The notes: generated from the letters alone by a model not told the origin. A DNA stretch of 64,000 nucleotides from Thiocystis violascens DSM 198 (GCF_000227745.2 NC_018012.1:682001-746000); one strand, 5' to 3'. Positions 22,131 to 33,085 are shown, counted from the stretch's first letter. Translations and numbers: made by a program.

Positions 22131-23172
22131 CGCCCCAACCCTCGATCTCATCTGCCCCGGCCTGCTGGGGCCGATTCCGACCTTGCCGCCGCCTTTTCCG
22201 AAGACGCCGACGCTCGATCGGCTGTTGAGCCGGGCGGACAAACGTGCCGTCCTCTTGACCGATCCGCCGGCCGTCCTGCTTGCCGAGTTCGGCGTCTTCG
22301 ACGAGCCGGACCGGGATTTTCCGACCGCGCCGCTCTGTCTCCTGGGCGAGGATCCGGATGCCGATCTGGACGCCTGGTGGATGCACGCCGATCCGGTGCA
22401 TCTGCGCGCGGATCGGGATCGGCTACTGCTCTTCGCTGGCGCTGAAATCGTCCCGGATCGCGCCGAGGCCGATGCCCTGACGGCCTTATTCAACGACCAT
22501 TTCGGGGGCGACGGACTGCGGCTGCTGGCCCCGACGCCGGGCCGCTGGTATCTAAGGGCCGACCGGCGTCTGGATCTGCGCACGCAGCCGCTCCATCGGA
22601 TGCTCGGTGGCGCGATCGGTGACGATCTCCCCGGCGGACTGGACGCCAACCGTTGGAATGGGCTGCTGAACGAGGCGCAGATGCTGTTCTTCGACAGCGC
22701 GGTCAATCGCGACCGTGAACGCCGGCGCCGACCAGTCATCAGCGGCCTCTGGATCTGGGGCGGCGGACGCCTGCCGACGCTGTCGGGCGAACGTCCCGAC
22801 CTGATTGTCGGCGATCACCCCCTGACGCTTGGTCTGGCACGGCACGCGAGCCTGCGGCACCTGACCCTGGAGCAGTGGCGCGAGGGTGCGACGGCATCGA
22901 CCGGTCGTGTTTTGGTGTACTGGGATTCCTTGTGGACGGCGCTTCAGGCGCGGGATTTACCTGCCTGGAGCCGGTCATTGACGGACCTTGAAGGCCGTCT
23001 TGCCGTGACCGCAAACCAGCTTCGCGAGGGTGGCCTAGCGCGGCTCGTCATCGATCCCTGTCAAGGTTCGCGCTTTCAAATCTCCCGCGGACAGTTGCGT
23101 CGTTTCTGGCGTCGGCAAGGGTTGCGTGCATGGCTGAACGTTACGTCAGGGCAGGTCAATCCAGATTTCTGA
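22123..23172 (+). CDS. RpfE-type regulatory protein (phosphoglycerate-mutase-like family)
   Basis: A 349-residue protein beginning MSSAPTLDLICPGLLGP, the typical start of the family annotated as RpfE-type or phosphoglycerate-mutase-like in Chromatiaceae and xanthomonads. Other family-like blocks are DPVHLRADRDRLLLF, LNEAQMLFF and ISGLWIWGGGRLP. No catalytic residues can be assigned, so no enzyme activity is claimed. In relatives recJ commonly follows; here the gene is followed by an Uma2 relic and groESL. Name rests on motif recall. Confidence 0.6.
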   Translation: MSSAPTLDLICPGLLGPIPTLPPPFPKTPTLDRLLSRADKRAVLLTDPPAVLLAEFGVFDEPDRDFPTAPLCLLGEDPDADLDAWWMHADPVHLRADRDRLLLFAGAEIVPDRAEADALTALFNDHFGGDGLRLLAPTPGRWYLRADRRLDLRTQPLHRMLGGAIGDDLPGGLDANRWNGLLNEAQMLFFDSAVNRDRERRRRPVISGLWIWGGGRLPTLSGERPDLIVGDHPLTLGLARHASLRHLTLEQWREGATASTGRVLVYWDSLWTALQARDLPAWSRSLTDLEGRLAVTANQLREGGLARLVIDPCQGSRFQISRGQLRRFWRRQGLRAWLNVTSGQVNPDF

Positions 23173-23290
23173 AGATCCGATTCCAACCAATCTCAATCTC
23201 CAGGCTGATCAGCGGCAGCGGTTCGCCAGCGGCGATATCGTGCAGCGCCCAGGTATCGCCGCCGCCGCGCCGGTAGAGTTCGATGGTCTG
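23156..23290 (-). pseudogene. Remnant of a Uma2-family (DUF820) endonuclease gene, C-terminal fragment
   Basis: On the minus strand, 44 codons read QTIELYRRGGGDTWALHDI, then a GEPLPL..LEIEIGWNRIF segment, ending in a TGA at 23156. This is the usual C-terminus of Uma2-family proteins (IELYRR..., then a L-P-L-x-x-L block). An in-frame TAA at 23291 precedes it and no upstream coding part is found. The 5' portion has been lost, with groE promoter sequence at the junction. Its 3' end overlaps the end of the RpfE-like gene. Confidence 0.6.
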
Positions 23291-23308
23291 TTAAACGCCA
23301 CGCAGCCC

Positions 23309-23336
23309 TTGACACCCGACGATTAGTCTCTACCAT
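23309..23336 (+). promoter_or_regulatory. Sigma70 promoter of groESL
   Basis: A consensus TTGACA (23309-23314), a 16-base spacer and TACCAT (23331-23336), directly abutting the CIRCE operator and 93 bases before groES. Confidence 0.75.
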
Positions 23337-23362
23337 TAGCACTCGTTCCTAGTGAGTGCTAA
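23336..23362. promoter_or_regulatory. CIRCE operator (HrcA site) upstream of groES
   Basis: A perfect inverted repeat TTAGCACTC-N9-GAGTGCTAA, matching the CIRCE consensus exactly. It overlaps the -10 end of the promoter, the expected position for HrcA repression relieved by heat. Confidence 0.95.
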
Positions 23363-23428
23363 CAACCGCGCTTTTCGGCGTGGATCGTGGCGCCAATCAA
23401 CCTTCTCAACCGCACCAGGAGATCCTTC

Positions 23429-23719
23429 ATGAACATCCGTCCCTTGCATGACCGCGTCGTTGTCCGTCGCATGGAAGAGGAGCGCACGACTGCCGGCGGC
23501 ATCGTGATCCCGGATTCCGCCACCGAAAAGCCGATCCAGGGCGAAGTCATCGCCGTGGGCAACGGCAAGATCCTGGAGAGCGGCGAAGTTCGTCCGCTGG
23601 ATGTCAAGGTCGGCGACCGCGTCCTGTTCGGCAAGTATTCCGGCACCGAGGTCAAGCTCGACGGCACCGATTTTCTGGTGATGCGCGAGGAAGACATCAT
23701 GGGCGTCGTCGAGGGCTAA
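23429..23719 (+). CDS. groES: Co-chaperonin GroES
   Basis: A 96-residue co-chaperonin forming the heptameric lid of GroEL. The start [14 protein letters not shown], the mobile loop with [13 protein letters not shown], and the C-terminal [10 protein letters not shown] are canonical. The ATG at 23429 follows an AGGAGA site. First gene of the CIRCE-controlled operon with groEL 74 bases downstream. Confidence 0.98.
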   Translation: MNIRPLHDRVVVRRMEEERTTAGGIVIPDSATEKPIQGEVIAVGNGKILESGEVRPLDVKVGDRVLFGKYSGTEVKLDGTDFLVMREEDIMGVVEG

Positions 23720-23790
23720 GTCGCCTCCGTCGTCCCTGTCCGCTCCGTGATCCCAGTTCCGCAAGCAACGAATCAATTCGAGGAAGGTAA

Positions 23791-25446
<1,656 letters not shown>

Positions 25447-25468
25447 GCCCGCGTCTGGCCCCAGCCTC

Positions 25469-25497
25469 AAAAAGCCCCGCCTCGGCGGGGCTTTTTC
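25469..25497 (+). terminator. Rho-independent terminator of groESL
   Basis: A GC-rich hairpin (AAGCCCCGCC / GGCGGGGCTT) with a T-run, 22 bases after the groEL stop; the A-run upstream makes it potentially bidirectional. Confidence 0.92.
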
Positions 25498-25598
25498 GTT
25501 TCCGGAATTCCCGCCTCGCTGCCTCTCAGGATCCAGTCCAGAATAACTCGGTGCTTTACTCGCACTCATGATCGGCGCGTGGTCTGATGGCGTCATTC

Positions 25599-25621
25599 CG
25601 CTCAGGATTCACCACGAACGG
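25599..25621 (-). repeat. Relic of the dispersed element E1 core
   Basis: On the minus strand, a 23-base stretch around CCGTTCGTGGTGA..CCTGAGCG differs at one position from 34175-34197. The groEL-DUF349 spacer (25447-25743) holds this relic and the groEL terminator; no gene was recognised in it. Confidence 0.6.
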
Positions 25622-25743
25622 TATCAGGAGACAGCGAACGTCAAGTTCATACCGAGAATTGCCGAGCATGCACAGTCAGGCACCGACGCCGCGGTTTGCT
25701 CGGGTACAATGTCGGGCTGTACGCAACGAATGACGGAGCTGAC

Positions 25744-28638
25744 ATGCTATTCGCGCGATTCCTCAAAAAAAGACAGCAGGCCGCTGCCGAAGCCCACCAG
25801 GCCGTCGCATCCAAAAGTCAGGACTCGCTTGCCGAGCAGGCGCGTCAATCGGAGAACCCCGCGCGACGACGCGACGCGGTCCGCCAGCTCCAGAATCTCC
25901 CGCTGCTCCGCCAGATTCTGAGCGACGACGTCGATGTCGGAGTGCGTGAAACCGCCTCCGCGCGCTTACGGCACTTGCTGTGCGATAGCGATTTGCAGAC
26001 AGTCTCCCTCGCGGAGCGGATCGACGAGTTGTCCCGGATCGATGACCTTCAACTCATCGAGCAGATCGCCTCTCAGGCGAGCGCCCCCGAGATCCGCCGC
26101 GCCGCGCTCGACCGCGTTCAATCCCCGGCAGTGCTGGCCCAGTGCGCAGTCCAGGATCCTCTGGCGCTCAATCGCGGCCTTGCCATCGAGCGTCTGCACG
26201 ACAGGCAGTCGCTGGCACTCGTCGTGCGACAGATTGGCAAAAAGGATAAGCATGTCTATCGCACCGCGCGCGAAAAGCTATGCATGATCGCCGAGCGCGA
26301 AGAGCTGCCATCGCGGATTCGCGCCCAGCGCGAGGACATCTGCACCAAGGCCGAGCGGCTGGGACGCCTGGGCAACTGGAGTCAGGACCGCGCGCTACTG
26401 GAACATCTGGACCGACAATGGGCGGTGCTGGAGGCTGAAACCGAGGCCGAAGCCGACGTGCGGGCGCGCTATCAGGCCGAGCGCGAACGTTTCCTGAAAA
26501 CCGATGCGGACTTTCGCCGAGAGAATGCAACCCAGATTGCGCGGCATGAGGCGCTCGATACGACGCGCGCGGAGCGTCAGGCGCTGCTGGACGAATTGTC
26601 CGGCGTTGCCGATCTGACCGATGAGTCCGAAATCGGCGTGCGGCGCGAGCGAATCGCCATGGCCTGGAACGCGCTTTCCGCCCTTCCGGATCCCCAGCAG
26701 CGCGGTCTCGATGCGCGTTACCAGGAACTCATTCAGGCAGTGGACACCGCGCGGCAAGCCCTGGCGGATCGACATCGTCATGCCGAACGGCTGCGGCGCA
26801 CGGTTGCGCAGGCCCAGCGACTGCTCGACGACACTCGGGCGCTGGACCACCGAAAAGCCAGGGTCGTCCTCGCTCAGGGCCGCGCGCTGGCGGCCGATCT
26901 GCCCGACAATGATGACGCGCGGAATTTCCTGATTCTGGCCGAGCGGCTCGAATCCCGGCTTTCCCATCAACGCCGGCACGCCGAACAGCGGCTGGCGCAG
27001 CTTCCGCAACGGCTCGCCGAACTGGAGAGCCGTCTCGCGGCCGGCGAACTCAAGAAGGCCGACCCGCTCTACCAAAGTCTACAGGCCGGACTCGAGCTGA
27101 TCCAGGCGAGCGAACTCCCCACCGAGGCTACGGCTGAGATTGCCAACCGGCTGCGCGTCCTCGCCCCTCAACTGCGGGAACTTCAGCACTGGCGACGCTG
27201 GGGCGCGGATCAGCATCGGGAGGGGCTGTGCGCCGATATGGAAGCGCTCGTTGACAAGGAACTGCCGCTGGAGGCGCTGGCCGATCAGTTGCATACCCTG
27301 CAAATGGACTGGAAGGGGCTCGACAAATCCGGTTCGCCCGCCAACCAGACACTCTGGGAACGCTTTCACGCCGCCTCGGAATCCGTCTATGCGCGTTGCC
27401 GACCCTTCATGGAACACCAAGCCGCCGAACGCGAGTCGAATCGGCTCGCGCGCGAGCAGGTTTGTCAACAGATCGAAGATTTTTTAAGCAAGGTCGATTG
27501 GGAGCGGGTGGACTGGAAAAAGATCCTGCGTGCCGAGCGCGAAACCCGTCAGACTTGGGCCGCCATCGGCGCGACCGAAGGCCGCCATCGCAAGGCGCTG
27601 GAACGCCGTTTCCACCGCTCGCTCAAACAGCTCGACCAGCGCCTGGACGCCGAGCGCAAGCTCAATCAGGCCCATAAACGCAACCTGATCGAGCGGGTTC
27701 GGACACTCGTCGATGCTCCAGATCTGGATGCCGCCATCGAACGGACCAAGTCGCTGCAACGCGAGTGGCGCACAACGGTGCCCGCGCGCCAGAAAGACGA
27801 AAACCGACTTTGGCAGAGCTTCCGGGCCGCCTGCGACGCGGTCTTCGAGCGTCGAGTCGCGCTGCATCAGGCGCAGACCAATGAACTCAAGGATAATCTG
27901 GCGGCCCGCGAGAGCCTCTGTGCCGAGGCGCGGACATTCGCCGCGAGCGAAACGGATCCGCAACGGCTCGCCGCCGGACTGCGCGAGTTCGACGAGCGCT
28001 GGCGCGATCTCCAGGCTCTGCCGATTCCGCGTCAGTCCGCCAGCCAATTGGCCCGCCGCTGGCACGACTGCCGCGACGAGTTGGAACGGCGCACGCGCGT
28101 GGGCGAGGAACAGCAACGGCAGGCCGCGTTGGATCTGCTGCAACGCCAGGCCGATCTCTGCGAGCAGTTCGAACTCGGCGTGCTCGGCGAAACCCCCGAC
28201 GCGCTCGACCCGGCCGACGCGCGTCAACAGTGGAATCAGCTTCGATCGGAAGCGGACAGCCCGTTGAACAAGGCGCTCTCGGCGCGCTTTGAATTCGCGC
28301 TCGCCGCCGCCGTAGGGGAGACCGGACAACTGGCTGAACTCAGGCGACGATTCGCGGACAATGCCCGACAACGCAGTCGGCTGTGTCTTCAGCTTGAGAT
28401 CATCGCTGGCGTGGATTCGCCTCCGGAACTGGCACAACAACGCCTGGAATTTCAGGTCGCCAGGCTCGCCGAACGCATGGTCGAGGGCGAGGACGATCCG
28501 CTCCAGGGCGCGACCCAGCTGTTGCGCGACTGGTATCTGTGCGGACCGGCCCCCCGCGACGACCGTCTAAACGCGCGCTTCGAGCGCGTCCGTCACGCAC
28601 TGATGCCCAAGCGGACAGGCGAAGAGGCCACCGTTTAG
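25744..28638 (+). CDS. DUF349 repeat coiled-coil protein
   Basis: A 964-residue, very Arg/Gln/Glu/Leu-rich cytoplasmic protein with no membrane segment. The N-terminal ~200 residues are HEAT-like (ENPARRRDAVRQLQNLPLLR; ASAPEIRRAALDRVQSP). The rest is long coiled coil with several DUF349-type units marked by W at fixed spacing (LWERFHAASESVYARC; LWQSFRAACDAVFERR; LDERWRDLQAL-type). DUF349 proteins are widespread in gammaproteobacteria and Bacteroidetes; their function is not established. The ATG at 25744 follows GGAG at 10 bases; 16 codons upstream are also open. Stand-alone gene between groEL and the hsp20 pair. Confidence 0.8.
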   Translation: MLFARFLKKRQQAAAEAHQAVASKSQDSLAEQARQSENPARRRDAVRQLQNLPLLRQILSDDVDVGVRETASARLRHLLCDSDLQTVSLAERIDELSRIDDLQLIEQIASQASAPEIRRAALDRVQSPAVLAQCAVQDPLALNRGLAIERLHDRQSLALVVRQIGKKDKHVYRTAREKLCMIAEREELPSRIRAQREDICTKAERLGRLGNWSQDRALLEHLDRQWAVLEAETEAEADVRARYQAERERFLKTDADFRRENATQIARHEALDTTRAERQALLDELSGVADLTDESEIGVRRERIAMAWNALSALPDPQQRGLDARYQELIQAVDTARQALADRHRHAERLRRTVAQAQRLLDDTRALDHRKARVVLAQGRALAADLPDNDDARNFLILAERLESRLSHQRRHAEQRLAQLPQRLAELESRLAAGELKKADPLYQSLQAGLELIQASELPTEATAEIANRLRVLAPQLRELQHWRRWGADQHREGLCADMEALVDKELPLEALADQLHTLQMDWKGLDKSGSPANQTLWERFHAASESVYARCRPFMEHQAAERESNRLAREQVCQQIEDFLSKVDWERVDWKKILRAERETRQTWAAIGATEGRHRKALERRFHRSLKQLDQRLDAERKLNQAHKRNLIERVRTLVDAPDLDAAIERTKSLQREWRTTVPARQKDENRLWQSFRAACDAVFERRVALHQAQTNELKDNLAARESLCAEARTFAASETDPQRLAAGLREFDERWRDLQALPIPRQSASQLARRWHDCRDELERRTRVGEEQQRQAALDLLQRQADLCEQFELGVLGETPDALDPADARQQWNQLRSEADSPLNKALSARFEFALAAAVGETGQLAELRRRFADNARQRSRLCLQLEIIAGVDSPPELAQQRLEFQVARLAERMVEGEDDPLQGATQLLRDWYLCGPAPRDDRLNARFERVRHALMPKRTGEEATV

Positions 28639-28643
28639 GTGAC

Positions 28644-28670
28644 TTGAAGACTCCCAAAACCGGCTACATT
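28644..28670 (+). promoter_or_regulatory. Probable promoter of the hsp20 pair
   Basis: TTGAAG (28644-28649) and TACATT (28665-28670) with a 15-base spacer sit directly before the second CIRCE, the same layout as at groES. Spacing is slightly short, so this is tentative. Confidence 0.5.
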
Positions 28671-28672
28671 TC

Positions 28673-28699
28673 TTAGCACTCTCAGGACGGGAGTGCCAA
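28673..28699. promoter_or_regulatory. CIRCE operator (one mismatch) upstream of two hsp20 genes
   Basis: TTAGCACTC-N9-GAGTGCCAA: the left arm is perfect and the right arm differs from the consensus at one base. It lies 143 bases before the first hsp20 start. Confidence 0.85.
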
Positions 28700-28841
28700 G
28701 AAACCCCTTGCCAGTTTCCTGGAGGGACTCTTTTCAAGGAGAGGTGGATGCCTGGCTCCATGAGAGCCCGCCCGCCTGGAGAACGCCACTCCAATGACGA
28801 CGGGCGTCCGCCCACTCACTCGACATTGAGGAGGTACCGAG

Positions 28842-29285
28842 ATGTTTGGAAGCCTGACGAACTTTGAAGGCGGTCTATTCGACGATCTCAGACGCATGCA
28901 ACGGGAAATAGACGAGGTGTTTACCCCGCGCGCATGGCCTGCGGCAATCCGTTCCGTCGCTCGCGGCGCCTATCCGCCCATCAACATCGGCGCGACGCCG
29001 AAGAGCGTCGATGTCTATCTCTTCGCCGCCGGAATCGATCCAAAAACCCTGGAAATTTCGCTTCAGCAAAATCTGCTCACCGTCGCCGGCGAGCGGAAGG
29101 TCACCGCCCCCGAGCAGGTGGAACACTATCGCCAGGAACGCTTTTCCGGTTCCTTCCGGCGTGTGATTACCTTGCCGGAGGACGTGGATCCGGACAAAAC
29201 GGATGCACGCTATGCCGAGGGAGTTCTGCATGTTTCGATACAGCGGCGCGAGGCTTCGCAGCCCCGCCAGATCGAAGTGAAGTGA
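28842..29285 (+). CDS. Small heat-shock protein, Hsp20 family (first of pair)
   Basis: A 147-residue alpha-crystallin-type holdase. The alpha-crystallin domain runs ~45-135 (PINIGATPKSVDVYLFAAGI, FSGSFRRVITLPEDVDPDKT, YAEGVLHVSIQRRE). The C-terminus RQIEVK supplies the I-x-V oligomerisation motif. A GAGG ribosome site precedes the ATG. It lies behind the CIRCE operator and 18 bases before the second hsp20 gene, so the two form an operon. Confidence 0.95.
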   Translation: MFGSLTNFEGGLFDDLRRMQREIDEVFTPRAWPAAIRSVARGAYPPINIGATPKSVDVYLFAAGIDPKTLEISLQQNLLTVAGERKVTAPEQVEHYRQERFSGSFRRVITLPEDVDPDKTDARYAEGVLHVSIQRREASQPRQIEVK

Positions 29286-29303
29286 TTGGGAGGAACGCGG
29301 ACG

Positions 29304-29699
29304 ATGAACGATCAAACCGAAATCGCGCCCCGCGAGTCGACGCAAATCCAGAAAAATCGCGAGAGCGCCTATACGCTACGACCGGCCGTCAATGTCTTCG
29401 AGGATGCCGAGGGCATCACCCTGGAGGCTGACATGCCTGGCGTCCCCCGTGATCGACTCCAGCTTCAGGCCGACAAGGATTCGCTACTTATCGAGGGCGA
29501 GCTTCAGATCGCCATGCCGGAAGGCATCGATGCCTTGTACGCCGATATCCGCGAGACGCGTTACAGCCGCAGTTTCGCGCTGAGCCGGGAGTTAGATGCC
29601 CAGAACATCGACGCCAGCCTGAAGGACGGCGTACTGCGGTTGCGGATCCCGAAACGCGAAGAGGTGCGGCCCCGCAAGATCGAGGTGCGAGCCGACTAA
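29304..29699 (+). CDS. Small heat-shock protein, Hsp20 family (second of pair)
   Basis: A 131-residue Hsp20 protein: NVFEDAEGITLEADMPGVPR begins the alpha-crystallin domain, YSRSFALSRELDAQNIDASL and DGVLRLRIPKREE complete it, and KIEV gives the C-terminal I-x-V. The ATG at 29304 has GGGAGGA 9 bases upstream. It is distinct in sequence from the first Hsp20, so the pair is not a recent duplication; two-component class A/B small heat-shock systems are a known pattern. Its stop codon is the start of repeat R1 copy 2. Confidence 0.95.
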   Translation: MNDQTEIAPRESTQIQKNRESAYTLRPAVNVFEDAEGITLEADMPGVPRDRLQLQADKDSLLIEGELQIAMPEGIDALYADIRETRYSRSFALSRELDAQNIDASLKDGVLRLRIPKREEVRPRKIEVRAD

Positions 29700-29783
29700 A
29701 CCGCGCCCAGCGCGGTATGCGATATTTTTGGATTCGATCGGCTCCGGCAGAATCGACGATTTTTGGAGCTGGCGCCGTTTAAT
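29697..29783 (+). repeat. Dispersed repeat R1, copy 2
   Basis: Reference copy of R1, 87 bp: TAAACCGCGCCCAGCGCGGT hairpin at the left, central TTTTTGGATTCGAT, right end GGAGCTGGCGCCGTTTAA. Its first bases form the stop of the second hsp20 gene. Related copies are at 20377 (inverted) and 30438 (inverted, partial). Confidence 0.85.
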
Positions 29784-30089
29784 GTCGAACCTCGAAGAAA
29801 TCGTCATCGAACCCTGATCGACGGTTGAACCGCAAAGTGTGCGGGGGGCCTGAAATCTTCCGTGCCGCTTGCACCTTTGCGGTTGCCGTCGTCAGTCACG
29901 GCTAACGTCGGGCACTGTAAGCGCCGCCACCCGGCATCCTCAGTCGAACCGGTCGTGACGCCATGGCTCGGACAGGCGCGAACGACGACTCGCCAATCTT
30001 CACGATTCTGTCATCGGGATTGCATCGGACGGTCAAGATGGCTGCTTAAGATTCGTCGAGAATTTGTGCGAATTTTGGAACCTCCCGCG
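29784..30089. other. Non-coding spacer before the PilZ gene
   Basis: About 300 bases without a supported gene. It contains one imperfect hairpin (AACCGCAAAG at 29828 and its complement ending at 29884). An open frame from 29862 runs in phase into the PilZ gene, but its translation is low-complexity and has no ribosome site. Confidence 0.5.
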
Positions 30090-30476
30090 ATGACCATCGA
30101 GCCGACCCAACACACCCCCCATCCGATCGAGCTTCAAGTACACATTCATTACGGCAAACGACGCTTCTTTTGCGCGAGGGGCCGTGATTTGTCCCAGCGG
30201 GGAATGTATCTGGAAGTTCGTAACCTGACCCTGCCGACCGGCACCCAGGTCAACCTTGAGTTCCACGGATTTGACCAGGACGGGAGGATCGAGGCGACCG
30301 TCGTTCATCGGGATAGCGCGGGCATTCAGGTGCTCTTCGCCACGCCACAGCCGGAGCTGTTACCCGGACTGGAGCAGATCTCCGTTCCGCCCCCCACGGC
30401 ACTTGTCGCACTGCCGGAGTGCGCGCTTGCCATCTCCAATCCAAAAACATCGCCTACCGCGCTAGGCGCGGTTTAA
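30090..30476 (+). CDS. PilZ domain protein lacking the usual RxxxR motif
   Basis: A 128-residue protein starting at ATG 30090. The PilZ D-x-S-x-x-G motif is present (GRDLSQRGMYLEV), followed by beta strands (GTQVNLEFHGF, RIEATVVHRDSAGIQVLF). The Arg-rich RxxxR motif expected about 20-30 residues before it is absent; the region reads HTPHPIELQVHI. Binding of c-di-GMP is therefore doubtful. The last ~12 residues (NPKTSPTALGAV) are encoded by repeat R1 copy 3, and the stop overlaps that of the convergent DUF2782 gene. Confidence 0.75.
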   Translation: MTIEPTQHTPHPIELQVHIHYGKRRFFCARGRDLSQRGMYLEVRNLTLPTGTQVNLEFHGFDQDGRIEATVVHRDSAGIQVLFATPQPELLPGLEQISVPPPTALVALPECALAISNPKTSPTALGAV

Positions 30477-30477
30477 T
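30438..30477 (-). repeat. Dispersed repeat R1, copy 3 (partial)
   Basis: On the minus strand it reads TTAAACCGCGCC.AGCGCGGT, then GCGATGTTTTTGGATT, matching the left half of copy 2. It is coding: it supplies the PilZ C-terminus, and both convergent stop codons lie at its end. Confidence 0.8.
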
Positions 30478-30826
30478 TCCAGCGAAACAGTACCCATTGA
30501 GGAATCGAGGAATTCCTCGCCGACCGCTCCTGCGCGTCGATGACCCCGTCCCCATCGTGATCGAAAAGGTAATACGGGGGGCCGATCTGAGGCTGCACCC
30601 GGACCATGTACAGCATGCCCCGCACCCGATATTCATAGACGATATCGCTGCCGGACTCGGTAATGGTGATGTCGGGCTCCACCGACTCGCCGGTCACCGG
30701 CGACGGCTCGACCGTCGGCGCCTGCAGAAACCCGTCGCCGACCGCCTCCTCTTCTTGTGCGTGCGACATCCCGAACGCAAGCGTCAGGACTAGGATGGTG
30801 AGAACTCGACTGGACACAGGGGTCAC
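30473..30826 (-). CDS. DUF2782 secreted protein
   Basis: A small exported protein of 117 residues if the GTG at 30826 is used, giving a compact signal peptide (VTPVSSRVLTILVLTLAFGM, cleavage near SHA-Q). The mature part carries the DUF2782 pattern: EPDITITESGSDIVYEYRV, LYMVRVQPQIGPPYYLFD, DHDGDGVID. The frame is open upstream to 31006, and an ATG at 30910 is possible but would give a long atypical N-terminus. The start is uncertain because no good ribosome site is visible. Function unknown. Confidence 0.75.
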   Translation of the reverse strand: MTPVSSRVLTILVLTLAFGMSHAQEEEAVGDGFLQAPTVEPSPVTGESVEPDITITESGSDIVYEYRVRGMLYMVRVQPQIGPPYYLFDHDGDGVIDAQERSARNSSIPQWVLFRWN

Positions 30827-31078
30827 CGTTGCGTGGCGAAAGATACGGAGAATGGTAATACGAACCCGGCCGGATTGCTCGCCCGAGCGTCGTCTCGCTG
30901 GGTCAGGCATAATTCCGATCAGAGCCGCCAGCTTTTCGCTTTCCGACTCAGACGGCCGCTCGCCGACCGGTTCAAGGTCGAACGTTCGACAGCCGCCCCA
31001 TGACAAGGCCGCCAGCGTATTGCTGGAGTCTGGCTGATCTTCTCAAACAACGTTTATGGAGCCTCCGCTGGATCCCAC

Positions 31079-33085
31079 ATGAGCGGACTCAACCCCCGTC
31101 AAATCGAAGCCGTGCGTTACACCGCCGGCCCCCTCCTGGTGCTGGCCGGAGCCGGCTCCGGCAAGACGCGCGTCATCACCCAGAAGATCGCGCACCTGAT
31201 CGGGCACGTCGGCATCCAGGCACGCCACATTCGCGCCGTCACCTTCACCAACAAGGCCGCGCGCGAAATGCGCGAGCGGGTCGGTCAGCAGGTCAAGGGC
31301 ATCAACACGCGCGGCCTGGGTATTTCCACCTTTCATACCCTGGGACTCGACATCCTGCGCCGCCACCCCGAGCGAATCGGACTGCGCGCCGGATTCTCGC
31401 TGCTGGACGCCCAGGACTCGGAATCGCTGATCAAGGAACACCTGCGCGGGACGCGCAATGCCGACGCCATCGGCCTGTCCGCCGTGCAGCAGCGTATCTC
31501 GCGCTGGAAGAACGATTTCGTCGATCCCGAGCAGGCCATGAGCCGCGCCGAGGATGATTTCGAGGCACAGCTTGCGACACTGTATGCCGGCTACGAGCGC
31601 AGCCTGCGCGCCTATAACGCGGTGGATTTCGACGATCTCATCCTGGGTCCGGCACGGCTTTTCAGGAGCCAGCCCGATCTGCTGGAGACCTGGCAGGGGC
31701 GCATCCGCTATCTGCTGGTCGACGAATACCAGGACACCAACGGCGCCCAATACGAACTGGTGCGTCATCTGGCCGGACCGCGCGGCGCCTTCACCGTGGT
31801 CGGCGACGACGACCAGTCGATCTACGCCTGGCGCGGCGCGCGTCCGGAAAATCTGGCTCGGCTCAAGGACGATTATCCGACCCTCAAGGTCATCATGCTG
31901 GAGCAAAACTATCGCTCCAGCGCCCGCATCCTCGGGCTGGCGAACGCGCTGATCGCCCATAATCCGCACGTCTTCGAGAAACGGCTCTGGAGCGAACTCG
32001 GTCCCGGCGAACGCCCGCGCGTCCTGCATTGCAAGGACGAGGCGCACGAAGCCGAAAAGGTCGCCTCCGAAATTCTGCATCTGAAGTTCGCGGAGGAAAC
32101 CGCGTTCGGAGACATGGCGATTCTCTATCGCGGCAACCATCAGGCGCGCCCCTTCGAGAAGGCGTTACGCGAGCACAACATTCCGTATTTTCTCAGCGGC
32201 GGAACTTCTTTTTTTGCCCGCGCCGAGGTCAAGGACACCATGGCCTATCTGCGCCTGCTCGCAAACCCGGAGGACGACGCCGCCTTTCTGCGCATCGTCA
32301 ACACCCCGCGGCGCGAGATCGGCCCGACCACCCTGGAAAAGCTCGCCGACTATGCCCGCGCACGCGCCATCGGACTGCTCGCCGCCTGCGGCGAGTTGGG
32401 TCTCGCCGAGCACCTGAACGAACGTCAACGCAATCGGCTCGGCGTCTTTGCCCGTCTGATCGCCGACCACGGCCAGCGCGTCGCCGCCGATCCGACCGCC
32501 GCCATGAGCGCGCTCGTCGAGGCCATCGACTACCCGGCCTGGCTGCGCGAAAACGCCTCCAGCCAGCCGGTCGCCGATCGTCGCTACGAGAACGTCACCG
32601 ATCTTCTGAGCTGGCTCGGCAAACTGCACAAGGGCGACTTTCAGGACAAAACGCTCGCCGACATGGTCGGTCATCTCACGCTGATGGACGTGCTCGACCG
32701 CCAGGAAGAGACCGAGGGCGGCGACCGCGTCCATCTCATGACCCTGCACGCCGCCAAGGGGCTGGAGTTTCCGCACGTCTTTCTGGTCGGCATGGAAGAG
32801 GAACTCCTGCCCCATCGCGTCAGCATCGAGGAAGACAGCATCGAGGAAGAACGCCGACTCGCCTATGTCGGCATCACCCGCGCTCGACAGTCGCTCACCT
32901 TCACCCTGACCCGGCGGCGCAAGCGTTATGGCGAATGGGTCTTGAGCGCGCCCAGTCGCTTTCTCGGCGAGTTGCCCAAGGACCAACTGGATTGGGACAA
33001 CGAACGCGCGCAAACGCCGGAGAACCGCAAGGCCCGCGGATTGAGCCATCTCCACCGGCTAAAAGGCCTGTTGAACGCCGACTGA
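31079..33085 (+). CDS. rep: ATP-dependent DNA helicase Rep
   Basis: A 668-residue superfamily 1A 3'-5' helicase that clears protein blocks ahead of replication forks. Motif I AGAGSGKT, motif Ia FTNKAAREM, motif [12 protein letters not shown], motif [16 protein letters not shown], motif [10 protein letters not shown], motif [13 protein letters not shown] and motif [12 protein letters not shown] are intact. The sequence and ~670-residue length fit Rep rather than the longer UvrD ([12 protein letters not shown] start; [13 protein letters not shown]). Divergent from the DUF2782 gene. Confidence 0.95.
   Translation: MSGLNPRQIEAVRYTAGPLLVLAGAGSGKTRVITQKIAHLIGHVGIQARHIRAVTFTNKAAREMRERVGQQVKGINTRGLGISTFHTLGLDILRRHPERIGLRAGFSLLDAQDSESLIKEHLRGTRNADAIGLSAVQQRISRWKNDFVDPEQAMSRAEDDFEAQLATLYAGYERSLRAYNAVDFDDLILGPARLFRSQPDLLETWQGRIRYLLVDEYQDTNGAQYELVRHLAGPRGAFTVVGDDDQSIYAWRGARPENLARLKDDYPTLKVIMLEQNYRSSARILGLANALIAHNPHVFEKRLWSELGPGERPRVLHCKDEAHEAEKVASEILHLKFAEETAFGDMAILYRGNHQARPFEKALREHNIPYFLSGGTSFFARAEVKDTMAYLRLLANPEDDAAFLRIVNTPRREIGPTTLEKLADYARARAIGLLAACGELGLAEHLNERQRNRLGVFARLIADHGQRVAADPTAAMSALVEAIDYPAWLRENASSQPVADRRYENVTDLLSWLGKLHKGDFQDKTLADMVGHLTLMDVLDRQEETEGGDRVHLMTLHAAKGLEFPHVFLVGMEEELLPHRVSIEEDSIEEERRLAYVGITRARQSLTFTLTRRRKRYGEWVLSAPSRFLGELPKDQLDWDNERAQTPENRKARGLSHLHRLKGLLNAD

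Noticed and set aside
29862..30089. Upstream extension of the PilZ gene by 76 codons
   Set aside because: Starts at a GTG with no ribosome site and has no PilZ-related sequence; the ATG at 30090 fits the domain start.
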